A program made the translations under genes and the position numbers. From an uncultured Flavobacteriaceae bacterium (GTDB lineage: Bacteria; Bacteroidota; Bacteroidia; Flavobacteriales; Flavobacteriaceae), in the NCBI GenBank assembly GCA_947500385.1, contig CANMSA010000014.1:1-64000 (forward strand): 64,000 nucleotides of DNA, read 5' to 3'. The notes below the pieces were generated by a model. That model saw nothing but the letters and a program-made list of their open reading frames with translations, was not told where the DNA came from and searched no databases. Of this stretch, positions 31,662-39,894 are shown in pieces; position 1 is the stretch's first letter; each line of letters opens with the position of its first letter.

Positions 31662-32777
31662 TCATTGGCCTAATTGATTTATGTATTGGCTCGGGGTTAT
31701 GTTAAAAAGTTGTTTGAACGATTTATTGAAAGTGGTTTTTGAATTGAACCCTACTTCATAGGCAATGGCCAAGAGGGTATGTTTTTTATGGGCATTCTGT
31801 TCCACCTTGGCTACAAAATCTTCCAATCGATATCGATTTATGAATTCATAGAAATTGCACTGGTAACACTGATTAATAACATGTGAAAGTTTCGTTTGCC
31901 CAACATTTAGCTTCTCGGCAAGTTCTTGAAGCGATAGTGTTGGGATTCGATACAAATGCTCTGTCAGCATGGTATATTCCAAACGGGCCTTAAGCGCCCA
32001 CAATTCTTCAGTGGGTTTTTTTTCAATTGATTTTTTAGGGATGTGATAGGGTACGCTTACCAGTTCAGGATGCCCTATAGATACATACGTAACTGCATAG
32101 ATCAAAAACGGAATGATAATCCAACCGATATAGGTACCGGTAAAGGAGAAAACTTGAATCTGGAAAAAGAAGTCCAAAGCGAAAAGAATAGAAATAGCGG
32201 TACCCAAGAGAAGGGCTGCCAAGAACAGGGACAGGTATTGAACCCTCGGTTTAAAGGAAACGATGCGCCGGGCGTTTTTTCTAAAGCGCCTTAGCAAATG
32301 TAGGGATGCCGCCCATAAAATAATCGTCCAGCCAATTAAAACGCTAAAGATGAATAACCATTCAGATTCCAATAAACCTAGTTGCACCATCTGAGCCAAA
32401 TGTTCTTCGGAATATCCGAAGAGCCAAATACCATAGAAGAAATGAACCGTCGCCGGAGCAAAAAGATAAATGGCGGGAATACCCGGTTTTTTGGTGGGGA
32501 AAAGTAGTCGAGAAAAGTAGCGATAGGTCAAGGGCGCAAAGAGAAAGGCCAGTGAATCCAGGAAAACGATGCTTCTAAGGGGAAAAATAGTGTACACTAT
32601 GGTAAACACATATAAAACAAGTGAAAGAGACCCTATTAAAAGAAGTGAAGCGAGCGCTTTTACCGCCTTCGGGTTCGTTTTGTAGATTCGGGTAAGGGTA
32701 AATGCGAGGAAGAACCCTTGTAACGCTCCTAACAACAGAGGAATAGCGATCAAGGCTTGTACTGGAAAAACGTCCAT
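31662..32777 (-). CDS. AraC-family transcriptional regulator with N-terminal membrane domain (second copy)
   Basis: 371 residues. About seven hydrophobic helices occupy 1 to ~240, starting VQALIAIPLLLGALQGFFLAF. A C-terminal AraC-type DNA-binding region follows: LSLQELAEKLNVGQTKLSHVINQC and LLAIAYEVGFNSKTTFNKSFKQLFNITPSQY. The architecture is the same as the regulator at 15-16 kb, though the sequences have diverged. It is divergent from the NagX-like acyltransferase gene (144 bp between starts), the likeliest target. Signal unknown. Confidence 0.87.
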   Translation of the reverse strand: MDVFPVQALIAIPLLLGALQGFFLAFTLTRIYKTNPKAVKALASLLLIGSLSLVLYVFTIVYTIFPLRSIVFLDSLAFLFAPLTYRYFSRLLFPTKKPGIPAIYLFAPATVHFFYGIWLFGYSEEHLAQMVQLGLLESEWLFIFSVLIGWTIILWAASLHLLRRFRKNARRIVSFKPRVQYLSLFLAALLLGTAISILFALDFFFQIQVFSFTGTYIGWIIIPFLIYAVTYVSIGHPELVSVPYHIPKKSIEKKPTEELWALKARLEYTMLTEHLYRIPTLSLQELAEKLNVGQTKLSHVINQCYQCNFYEFINRYRLEDFVAKVEQNAHKKHTLLAIAYEVGFNSKTTFNKSFKQLFNITPSQYINQLGQ

Positions 32778-32921
32778 TTTTTAGTGCAAAATAGAATTGA
32801 AACGCTTCATGTTTGTCAATTTCTGTAGGGGAACTACATCATTTAGAGCTTTTCGGACAAAACTCGGTTACCAGCATTCGGCTGTTTTTTGTGTACCTTA
32901 AAGAAATTTTTGAAAACCCTT

Positions 32922-34028
32922 ATGTCCCACACTGTTTCAAATGTCTCAAAACGGCTATTTTCACTAGATGTTTTTCGGGGGCTGATCATGTTTCTATTGA
33001 TCGCCGAGGCGGCGGGCTTTCATCACGGGGTGGTGGCCCTTACAGAGGGCACCGCTTTTCACGGAATAGCACTGCAGTTGGAACACCATCCGTGGAACGG
33101 ACTTCGATTTTGGGATTTGATACAGCCTTTTTTTATGTTTATCGTGGGGGTTGCCATGCCCTTTTCTTTGCGCAAGCGGCTGGCCAGTGGCAACCGCAAA
33201 TCAGTTACCAAACATATTCTTCGTCGTTGCTTTTTACTCTTTGGTTTTGGGGTCTTACTGCATTGCGTTTACAGTCATGCCCTGGTATGGGAATTATGGA
33301 ATGTTCTAGTGCAATTGGCCTTTACGATTTTGATTGCCTATGCCGCAATGAGTCTTCCGCATCGCCTACAAATTGGTATTTCTGTTGTTTTATTGTTGGT
33401 CACGGAAACAGCATATCGATTTTACAACCCTGAAGCACCTTATTTGCAAGCGCATGATAGTTTTGGTTCCTTCATAGATCAACTGGTAATGGGGCAGGTG
33501 AACGAAGGGTATTGGGTTTTTATCAACTTTGTTCCTACGGCAGCACATACGATCTGGGGCGTGGTTTGTGGACAATTGTTGCTACAGAACCTACCGGAAA
33601 GCCAAAAAATAAGATCATTCATGATTTGGGGATCAATGGCACTTGTTATGGGTTTTGCCTTAGATTGGTTCGGAATTACCCCAATGGTAAAACGTATAGC
33701 CACGTCCTCATTTGCGTTGGCCTCGGGAGGTATTGCAATATTGGCATTGACCCTGTTTTATTGGGCGATCGATGTGAAGGACAATCATAACAAGTGGCTG
33801 CGAATTTTTTCGGTAGTGGGGACAAATTCAATCTTTATTTACCTTTTTGCCGAAACGGTCGGGAATCAATGGTTTCGCGATTTTGGAATGATCTGGACCG
33901 ATGGGTTGCTTGGGCCTATCGGGCTTTCGGAAAAAGCAATTGCAGTACTAAACTCCTTGCTAGTACTGTTTATTTTTTGGTATATCACCTATTTTCTTGA
34001 TAAATATAAGGTGTATTTTAAGGTGTAA
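32922..34028 (+). CDS. NagX/HGSNAT-like transmembrane acyltransferase (DUF5009-type)
   Basis: 368 residues from ATG 32922; an 11-residue upstream extension is open. The N-terminal RLFSLDVFRGLIMFLLIAE matches the (R)xxSLDxxRG signature of heparan-alpha-glucosaminide N-acetyltransferase relatives, and the conserved His lies in LQLEHHPWNGLRFWDLIQP. About ten transmembrane helices follow (FFMFIVGVAMPFSL, VFINFVPTAAHTIWGVVCG and others). In mammals HGSNAT acetylates heparan glucosamine across a membrane; bacterial NagX-type proteins are encoded with amino-sugar utilisation genes. The sulfatase upstream in the window fits a glycosaminoglycan-like theme but is 9 kb away. Substrate unknown. Confidence 0.87.
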   Translation: MSHTVSNVSKRLFSLDVFRGLIMFLLIAEAAGFHHGVVALTEGTAFHGIALQLEHHPWNGLRFWDLIQPFFMFIVGVAMPFSLRKRLASGNRKSVTKHILRRCFLLFGFGVLLHCVYSHALVWELWNVLVQLAFTILIAYAAMSLPHRLQIGISVVLLLVTETAYRFYNPEAPYLQAHDSFGSFIDQLVMGQVNEGYWVFINFVPTAAHTIWGVVCGQLLLQNLPESQKIRSFMIWGSMALVMGFALDWFGITPMVKRIATSSFALASGGIAILALTLFYWAIDVKDNHNKWLRIFSVVGTNSIFIYLFAETVGNQWFRDFGMIWTDGLLGPIGLSEKAIAVLNSLLVLFIFWYITYFLDKYKVYFKV

Positions 34029-34043
34029 TTTATTAGTGAAACC

Positions 34044-34112
34044 CTATTTTGTCAAGCATGTAATGCACCGACAAAATAGATGGTTGAACTAACCCCGATT
34101 TTTTATCGGGGT
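34044..34112. terminator. Hairpin region between convergent genes (likely terminators)
   Basis: CTATTTTGTC (34044-34053) pairs with GACAAAATAG (34070-34079), enclosing a smaller GCAT/ATGC stem. Next, ACCCCGAT (34092-34099) pairs with ATCGGGGT (34105-34112) around five T residues. The region separates the NagX-like gene from the convergent transglutaminase-like gene. Confidence 0.55.
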
Positions 34113-34201
34113 CTTGGTTTGATACCTAGACCCTCGGGTCGATTCCGGTTAAAGGTTCAGGGTTTGCCCTAGGGTTTAGCCATTTATTCGCTACTAAGTA
34201 G

Positions 34202-35335
34202 TTATTCACCTTTTTCTAAATAAAAAACCACGGTATTGCTTTTGCCCCCCCTTAGGTTGCTTCCGTAAACGGAAAACTTGTAATTTTCTATAGGAAATGG
34301 TTTTAGGTCTATTTTTAGAATAGTATCAGTAAAGCTCTCTTTCGCTATAATGGCTCCTTTTGTATTTTTCATAGTCCATGCAAATTCCTTCAAATTTGCT
34401 ATCGAGTAATCAACAACCTTTAAACGAAGCGTATCCTCAGTAATTTTTGCCATAGCCTTGATGGACGAAATATCAAAATTAAGGAGACTTTCATTTTGCG
34501 TGGCATTCACAATGGCCTTAGTCTCTAAGTGTTTGTATGGCCAATCGTTGGGATTTTCATAGCGATAGGCGGTTTGTGCTCCTTTGGTAAATTCACTGCC
34601 TGTCTTACTCCAAAAATAAATATCCCAGGAATACGTTGCCAACCAGTTTTTTCTGATTTCAGGATCCGGATAGGTCGTTTGATAATCTCTTTGGGTAATT
34701 ACCAGATCTAGCTCCTTTCTATGAATGTGTTGATGAAGCTCAATTAAGCTCAAGGGGTTTCCCTTAAGATCAGAAAACCAGGCATTATAAAGAGGGGATA
34801 CCACGACCCATTTCTGTAACTCAGGAATGTAAATCTCATTTAATTGATCGCCACTCGGCCTCCACCAACCGACGCGACGATTAACAATTCCGACCGCCAA
34901 ACAGCTGTGCATAAAAAAGGTGGCATAATAACTGCACAGGCCGTCTTTGCCGTTCCTTTGGTTTTCTAATATGCCTTGTAGTGTGGTTATTTCCCTTTTA
35001 TAATCACCACTCCAAGCATTTCCCGGCCCCCAACCGCGCTTATCCAAAAACTCCCTAGCCCATATACGTAGTTTTGTTGTTTTGGTCCAAGTGTTGTCTG
35101 TACGCCATCGTTTACCCCATTTTTTGTCCATTTGAGGGTTTATATATTGAAGTAATAGTGAATCATATTCGGAGGTAGTGGCACCATCAAAGTAAAAAAG
35201 AAGACTATCTGAGGGTTTTAGGATTGTTTTAGGATTGTTTTCTACTTGAACAATTTGGAATTTACTCTTATTGCATCCAGTAAAGGTGACTATCCCAACT
35301 ACCAAAAACAATAAACCGATTTTCTTTGCTTTCAT
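34202..35335 (-). CDS. Transglutaminase-like lipoprotein, probably catalytically altered
   Basis: 377 residues from ATG 35335. Lipobox TFTGC, Cys21. A transglutaminase-like (papain-fold) core covers about 85-190. The expected Cys is present (Cys134 in GKDGLCSYYATFFMHSC). The strand that normally reads HxWxE has Asn166 (DQLNEIYI), and the WxxxDP strand reads WVVVSP with Ser180, so the His and Asp of the triad appear to be missing. The C-terminal ~150 residues are beta-rich (TEDTLRLKVVDYSI, AWTMKNTKGAIIAKES) and immunoglobulin-like. It may bind rather than cleave its target. Located in the cell envelope; function unknown. Monocistronic, convergent with the NagX-like gene. Confidence 0.7.
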   Translation of the reverse strand: MKAKKIGLLFLVVGIVTFTGCNKSKFQIVQVENNPKTILKPSDSLLFYFDGATTSEYDSLLLQYINPQMDKKWGKRWRTDNTWTKTTKLRIWAREFLDKRGWGPGNAWSGDYKREITTLQGILENQRNGKDGLCSYYATFFMHSCLAVGIVNRRVGWWRPSGDQLNEIYIPELQKWVVVSPLYNAWFSDLKGNPLSLIELHQHIHRKELDLVITQRDYQTTYPDPEIRKNWLATYSWDIYFWSKTGSEFTKGAQTAYRYENPNDWPYKHLETKAIVNATQNESLLNFDISSIKAMAKITEDTLRLKVVDYSIANLKEFAWTMKNTKGAIIAKESFTDTILKIDLKPFPIENYKFSVYGSNLRGGKSNTVVFYLEKGE

Positions 35336-35411
35336 CAACGCAAAAGTATAAAAATGGGTATTCTCTGAGCATGTTTGCTCTTAGGTATTTTAGGAAAGGC
35401 AGTTTATTATC

Positions 35412-36191
35412 TTATAAATCTTCGGGATACTTCCCAGCTGTGGTCCAGCCTCCGTCCACGGTAATGGTTTGGCCATTGATATGGGCTGCATCCTCCGACA
35501 GCAAAAAGAGACAAGTTTTGGCAATATCTTCAGGAGTTCCCACTCTATTGTTTGGGTTTAACCTGCTCCAAACACCTTCGTAATCGGGCTGCTCTTGTTG
35601 GGTCCTTGCAGTGAGGGTAGCCCCCGGGGCAATAACATTGATATTAATTTGATGCACGCCCAGTTCATACGCCAGGTTTACAGCCATCATGCGAAGTGCT
35701 GCTTTGGTCATTGCATAGGTAGTAAGGTTCTTATATGCTCGAATCCCTACTTGTGACGACATGAGCACCATTTTTCCACCCCCACCCTGTTTTATAATTT
35801 CCTTAGCGGCCCGTTGTGCTAGAAAAAAGGCCCCCTGTAGATTGAGCTGTACTACTTTTTGAAAAGAGGCCGGTGTAAACTCTAAAAAATCACCAAATAG
35901 GGTAATTCCGGCGTTTGGGACGATAAAATCTATTCGGCCATAGCGTTCCAAGGTAAAATCAACAAGGGCATTTATATGCGCAACATCGCCCGCGTCGCCC
36001 GCCAGGGCGCTACACCTTTGTGGATATTTTTCGCTGAGCTCAGCGGTTGTTTCCAGTACTTTTTGCGGGTCGATATCATTCATGACCACCTTAGCACCTG
36101 CTTTTAGCAATAAGGAAACAATAGCATAACCGATGCCCTCTGCGGCTCCCGTAACGATGGCGACCTTGTCTTTTATTCCCGAATACTGCAT
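35412..36191 (-). CDS. Short-chain dehydrogenase/reductase (classical SDR)
   Basis: 259 residues. Classical SDR motifs: TGAAEGIGYA (TGxxxGIG, NAD(P) binding, about 15-24), NAGITLFGDF (NAG), a Ser in MVLMSSQVG, and the YxxxK pair in TYAMTKAALR; IDPQKV after the second strand and an acidic residue suggest NAD. It oxidises a secondary alcohol, plausibly of a sugar, sugar lactone or acid, given the operon. It is the last gene of the minus-strand catabolic operon and overlaps the stop of the SMP-30 gene by 1 bp (TAATG), so the two are translationally coupled. Exact substrate unknown. Confidence 0.88.
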   Translation of the reverse strand: MQYSGIKDKVAIVTGAAEGIGYAIVSLLLKAGAKVVMNDIDPQKVLETTAELSEKYPQRCSALAGDAGDVAHINALVDFTLERYGRIDFIVPNAGITLFGDFLEFTPASFQKVVQLNLQGAFFLAQRAAKEIIKQGGGGKMVLMSSQVGIRAYKNLTTYAMTKAALRMMAVNLAYELGVHQININVIAPGATLTARTQQEQPDYEGVWSRLNPNNRVGTPEDIAKTCLFLLSEDAAHINGQTITVDGGWTTAGKYPEDL

Positions 36192-37084
36192 TAACGGTTT
36201 TTAAAGTATTGAATGCGAGTTCCTTTCACCTTTGATTGAAAAGCAAATAACCCCCCGCTTTGAGGAAACTCTTTTATCTGCGATTCACTTAGACCACTCC
36301 TAGCGGTGGTAATATACAAAGTGTCTAAATGCGCTCCCCCGAAACAACAAGAAGTAACATTTGGTGCCGGAAGTTGAATTTTTTCGATTACCTCCCCGGT
36401 ATGGGGATTCCATCGCCTTACAGCAAAACCGCCCCAATGGGCGATCCATAACATTCCCTCCTCATCAATGGCCATGCCATCTGGAGCACCTGCACTTTCG
36501 GGAATTGTAATGACAACTTGTCTGTTGGCGATTTCACTAGTATTTTTATCAAAATGAAACTGTACTACCTGCTGGGTAGCGGTATCAATATAGTAAAATT
36601 GTTTATGATCCGCGGTCCATGCCATTCCATTTGAAATGGTCGTTTGCGATATTACCTGGGTTACACTTAAATTATGATCCACGCGATAAAGGTTTCCTGA
36701 ATTTGGAACCAATTGTTTGTGCATGCTTCCAATCCAAAAATTTCCGTTAGGACCTACTTTGCCATCATTGTAACGCAATTCGGGCAGGTCGTTGACCAAA
36801 ACCGAGAGTTTGGTGAGGGTTTCCGTATTGGGTTCGAAAAGGGCCAAACCAGTCTCCAGCGCAAGCAAAAGAGTGCTATTTTCAGTGGGGACAACGGCTC
36901 CCAGCATTTGCCCAAATGTCCATTTTTGATGTTCTTGACCAATAGGGTTATAACAGTGGAGCAAACCCCCTTCGATATCGACCCAAAACAGCAGCTTGTT
37001 TTTCCAATCCCAAACGGGTCCTTCCCCAAGGGTAGATGTGGTATCCAACAACAGGTCGGCGCTGTTTTTACTTGTAGTTTTCAT
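36191..37084 (-). CDS. SMP-30/gluconolactonase-family lactonase
   Basis: 297 residues, full length. SMP-30 features: TLGEGPVWDWKNKLLFWVDI with the metal-binding Glu, RYNDGKVGPNGNFWIGSM, SNGMAWTADHKQFYYIDT with the Asn, and APDGMAIDEEGMLWIAHWGGF with the Asp. This is a six-bladed propeller that hydrolyses aldonolactones to aldonic acids with a divalent metal. There is no signal peptide, so it is cytosolic. It lies between a zinc dehydrogenase (6 bp) and an SDR (1-bp overlap), the expected order for oxidising a sugar to lactone, opening it, then dehydrating the acid. Confidence 0.9.
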   Translation of the reverse strand: MKTTSKNSADLLLDTTSTLGEGPVWDWKNKLLFWVDIEGGLLHCYNPIGQEHQKWTFGQMLGAVVPTENSTLLLALETGLALFEPNTETLTKLSVLVNDLPELRYNDGKVGPNGNFWIGSMHKQLVPNSGNLYRVDHNLSVTQVISQTTISNGMAWTADHKQFYYIDTATQQVVQFHFDKNTSEIANRQVVITIPESAGAPDGMAIDEEGMLWIAHWGGFAVRRWNPHTGEVIEKIQLPAPNVTSCCFGGAHLDTLYITTARSGLSESQIKEFPQSGGLFAFQSKVKGTRIQYFKNR

Positions 37085-37090
37085 GGCGTG

Positions 37091-38122
37091 TTAAGATGGG
37101 TAGAGTAGTACTTTTAGTGATTTTTTTTGTTGCATCAAGTCGAAACCTTTTTCCCATTCTTTCAATGACATTCTATGGGAAATGACCGCATCAAGATCGA
37201 TACCTCCCTGATCGATAATAGCAATGGCCCTATCCCAAGTGGCTCGTGTATAGCCTACCGATCCTTTGATCGTTAATTGCCGAAAGGCCGATAAATCGAA
37301 CGGAAGGCTAATATCCTTTCCAAAATGGCCCACTTGAACGTATTGCCCTAATGGGCGCAAAGCTTTCAGGCAGTTGCGTGCAGAAGCTTGGGCTCCGGCG
37401 GTCTCAAAGGCAATATCCACACCTTTGCCCTTTGTTTCTTGCTTTATTACACTTTGGAGGTCTTCTTTATCTACAATGACCGTTGCATGAGCGCCCCATT
37501 CTTTGGCCGTTCTTAGTTTTTCCGTATCATCGTTTGTTCCTGCCACGATGGTTTTTACACCCTGTGCCAATAATAGTTTCAGCAGCAGCATGCCGATGGG
37601 CCCGGGGCCCGAAAGCAATACAGTGTCTCCAAATTGTAGGCTTGCGATTTCGCTGACGGCATGAACCGCTACTGCAAAAGGTTCTACCAGCGCAGAAACA
37701 TCATCGCTTACGTGGCTTGCCGTAGCATATAGCTGATCGGGCCTTGCGGCCACGTATTTGGTAAACGCACCGTTCACCCCATGCCCCATACCTCTTTTGG
37801 ATTTGCAGAACATAAACTCCCCGCTGTGGCAGTATTCGCAGTTATTGCAGATCACGGTTAGTGCCCCAAGTACCGAGTAACGGGCACCTATGTCAATACC
37901 CTCTGTATTTTTACCTTTTTCAACTACCTTCCCCGAAAACTCATGGCCAAGAATTACGGGAGGATAATTTTTAAAGGTATCATGAAAAACATGTAAATCG
38001 GTACCACATATGCCACAGGAATTTACTTCCAAAATGACCGTGCCGTCTTTTAGAAGCGGATCTGGCATTTGTTGAAGCCGAACATTCCCAGGACCTCTGT
38101 CGTATTTTACCAACGCTTCCAT
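37091..38122 (-). CDS. Zinc-dependent medium-chain alcohol/polyol dehydrogenase
   Basis: 343 residues. Catalytic zinc site: SCGICGTDLHVFHD (Cys) and ILGHEFSG (His-Glu). Structural zinc loop: CNNCEYCHSGEFMFC, four Cys. Rossmann motif: VLLSGPGPIGMLLLKL. It belongs to the threonine/sorbitol dehydrogenase branch of the MDR superfamily and should oxidise a polyol, sugar or sugar-acid hydroxyl with NAD(P). Its ATG overlaps the stop of the transketolase C-terminal-subunit gene by one base, and the SMP-30 gene starts 6 bp later. Substrate not assigned. Confidence 0.9.
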   Translation of the reverse strand: MEALVKYDRGPGNVRLQQMPDPLLKDGTVILEVNSCGICGTDLHVFHDTFKNYPPVILGHEFSGKVVEKGKNTEGIDIGARYSVLGALTVICNNCEYCHSGEFMFCKSKRGMGHGVNGAFTKYVAARPDQLYATASHVSDDVSALVEPFAVAVHAVSEIASLQFGDTVLLSGPGPIGMLLLKLLLAQGVKTIVAGTNDDTEKLRTAKEWGAHATVIVDKEDLQSVIKQETKGKGVDIAFETAGAQASARNCLKALRPLGQYVQVGHFGKDISLPFDLSAFRQLTIKGSVGYTRATWDRAIAIIDQGGIDLDAVISHRMSLKEWEKGFDLMQQKKSLKVLLYPS

Positions 38123-39051
38123 TAGCCTAGGATTTTCATCGCTTTTTTTACTACGTCAGGCGCGCGAAGACCATAAAGATCAAGCAATTCCTGGCTTTGA
38201 CCCGATTCTCCAAAGGTGTCCATCACACCAACCCTTTGAACCGGACATGGATGATGCTCTGAAACGACACCGGCCACCGCTTCGCCTAATCCCGCCAAAA
38301 TTGAATGTTCCTCTACCGTAACGATCCCTTTGGTTTCTTTTGCGGCCAGTAGAATTGCCTTTTCATCCAAAGGTTTTATGGTATGCATATGAACTACACG
38401 GGCTGAAAACCCTTGTTCCTCCAAGGTTTTTGCTGCCAAAAGCCCCTCATTCACTAAAACACCAGTCGTTATAATCGTTATATCCGAACCCGCTCGTATG
38501 GTTTTGGCCTTTCCAATTTCGAACGTGCCATGAATCTCTGGAACTACGGGATACTTGTCCCTTCCGAACCGCAAATATACCGGTCCGTTCATTTTTGCCG
38601 CGGCATGCGTTGCCAATCTCGATTCTTCGTAATCCCCTGGCACTATTACGGTCATATTCGGGAGTGTTCGCGCCATGCCAATATCTTCATTTGACTGGTG
38701 CGAGGCCCCATCGCCGCCCACGCTGATCCCGCAGTGTGTGACGCCTATCTTTACATTCAGTTTGGGATAAGCGATGCTGCTGCGCATCTGATCTCCGGCC
38801 CTGCAGGTCGCAAAAACGCCAAAAGTAGATGCGAAAGGAATAAACCCTTCCAAGGCCAAGCCCGCCGCCGCGGACAGCATGTTCTGTTCCTGTACGCCAC
38901 AATTAAAGAAGCGCTCGGGAAATACGGCTTCAAACTGTTCGGTTAAGGTCGCTTTAGCTACATCGGCATCCATTACCAATACCTTGTCGTTTTCATGGCC
39001 TAATTCTATAAGGGCATCGGCATAGCCTTGTTTTGTTGCTTTGTATTCCAT
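38122..39051 (-). CDS. Transketolase, C-terminal subunit (split form)
   Basis: 309 residues, corresponding to the pyrimidine-binding and C-terminal domains of transketolase. CGVQEQNMLSAAAGLALEG holds the catalytic Glu that activates thiamine diphosphate. HCGISVGGDGASHQSNEDI and MRTLPNMTVIVPGD are transketolase-like, and LRFGRDKYPVV and TVEEHSILAGLGEAVAG complete the fold. It needs the N-terminal subunit encoded 2 bp upstream. Together they should transfer a two-carbon ketol unit. A split transketolase is used for D-apulose 4-phosphate cleavage in known apiose pathways; other substrates are equally possible. Confidence 0.9.
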   Translation of the reverse strand: MEYKATKQGYADALIELGHENDKVLVMDADVAKATLTEQFEAVFPERFFNCGVQEQNMLSAAAGLALEGFIPFASTFGVFATCRAGDQMRSSIAYPKLNVKIGVTHCGISVGGDGASHQSNEDIGMARTLPNMTVIVPGDYEESRLATHAAAKMNGPVYLRFGRDKYPVVPEIHGTFEIGKAKTIRAGSDITIITTGVLVNEGLLAAKTLEEQGFSARVVHMHTIKPLDEKAILLAAKETKGIVTVEEHSILAGLGEAVAGVVSEHHPCPVQRVGVMDTFGESGQSQELLDLYGLRAPDVVKKAMKILG

Positions 39052-39053
39052 AG

Positions 39054-39872
39054 TTAGTTCAATTCTAGCATTGCTTTGTCAAAATCTTCTTTTGCAGGAG
39101 GTTTTCCATGCCATTGGGCTTCCCCTTCCATGAAAGAAACTCCCTTTCCCTTTGTGGTGTTCGCGATGATCATGACCGGCACCGTTTCTTTTTTAGCCTT
39201 TTCAATGGTCGCAATGATTTCTTCAAAATCATGGCCATCAATTGTGAACACCTTCCAGCCAAAGCTTTCCCATTTAGCATCCAAGGGGTCCATGGGCATT
39301 ACTTTTTCCGAGTAGCCATCCGTTTGAAGGTAATTGCGGTCTACGAAACCGATTACATTATCTAGTTTGTATTTGTTTGCGAACGCGGCCGCTTCCCAAA
39401 CTTGGCCTTCCTGGATTTCCCCGTCTCCGCAAAGAATGTAATAGTACTGATCCTGTTTTTTTAGTTTGGCGCCCAAGGCCATTCCCACGCCAGTCGATAT
39501 TCCGATTCCCAAGGTGCCTGTGCAGGCATCTATTCCTGGTGTTTTAGGCTGGTAGGGATGTCCTTGAAGGTGCGAACCTGGCCTTCGAAATTCTAATAGA
39601 TCTTCTTTGGGAAAATAGCCGCAGTCGGCTAGGGCGGCATAGATTACGGGTGTACAATGGCCTTTGGAAAGTACAAAGCGGTCACGGCCTTCCCATTGCG
39701 GGTTTTTGGGATCGTGTTGCATCACATGGTAGTAGAGCGCTGTTACGATATCTGCGGCTCCCAGACTACCGCCCACATGGCCGGAGTTGGCCCGGTGTAC
39801 CATCGAGACAATTTCGCGACGTATTTCCCTGGCTTTGTTTTTTAGTTCTTTGTGTTTTTGTTCGTCAAGCAT
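39054..39872 (-). CDS. Transketolase, N-terminal (ThDP-binding) subunit (split form)
   Basis: 272 residues. VHRANSGHVGGSLGAADIVTAL and FVLSKGHCTPVIYAAL are the transketolase phosphate- and substrate-site His motifs. The ThDP/Mg motif begins CGDGEIQEGQVWEAAAFA and ends near NVIGFVDRN. Full-length transketolases are about 650 residues; here the two halves are separate genes 2 bp apart, as in archaea and many catabolic clusters. It is followed by the C-terminal subunit and preceded by the IlvD-type dehydratase, 22 bp away. A housekeeping transketolase is expected elsewhere in the genome, so this pair is probably pathway-specific. Confidence 0.9.
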   Translation of the reverse strand: MLDEQKHKELKNKAREIRREIVSMVHRANSGHVGGSLGAADIVTALYYHVMQHDPKNPQWEGRDRFVLSKGHCTPVIYAALADCGYFPKEDLLEFRRPGSHLQGHPYQPKTPGIDACTGTLGIGISTGVGMALGAKLKKQDQYYYILCGDGEIQEGQVWEAAAFANKYKLDNVIGFVDRNYLQTDGYSEKVMPMDPLDAKWESFGWKVFTIDGHDFEEIIATIEKAKKETVPVMIIANTTKGKGVSFMEGEAQWHGKPPAKEDFDKAMLELN

Positions 39873-39894
39873 GGAGTTTTTTACAATATTTGGT

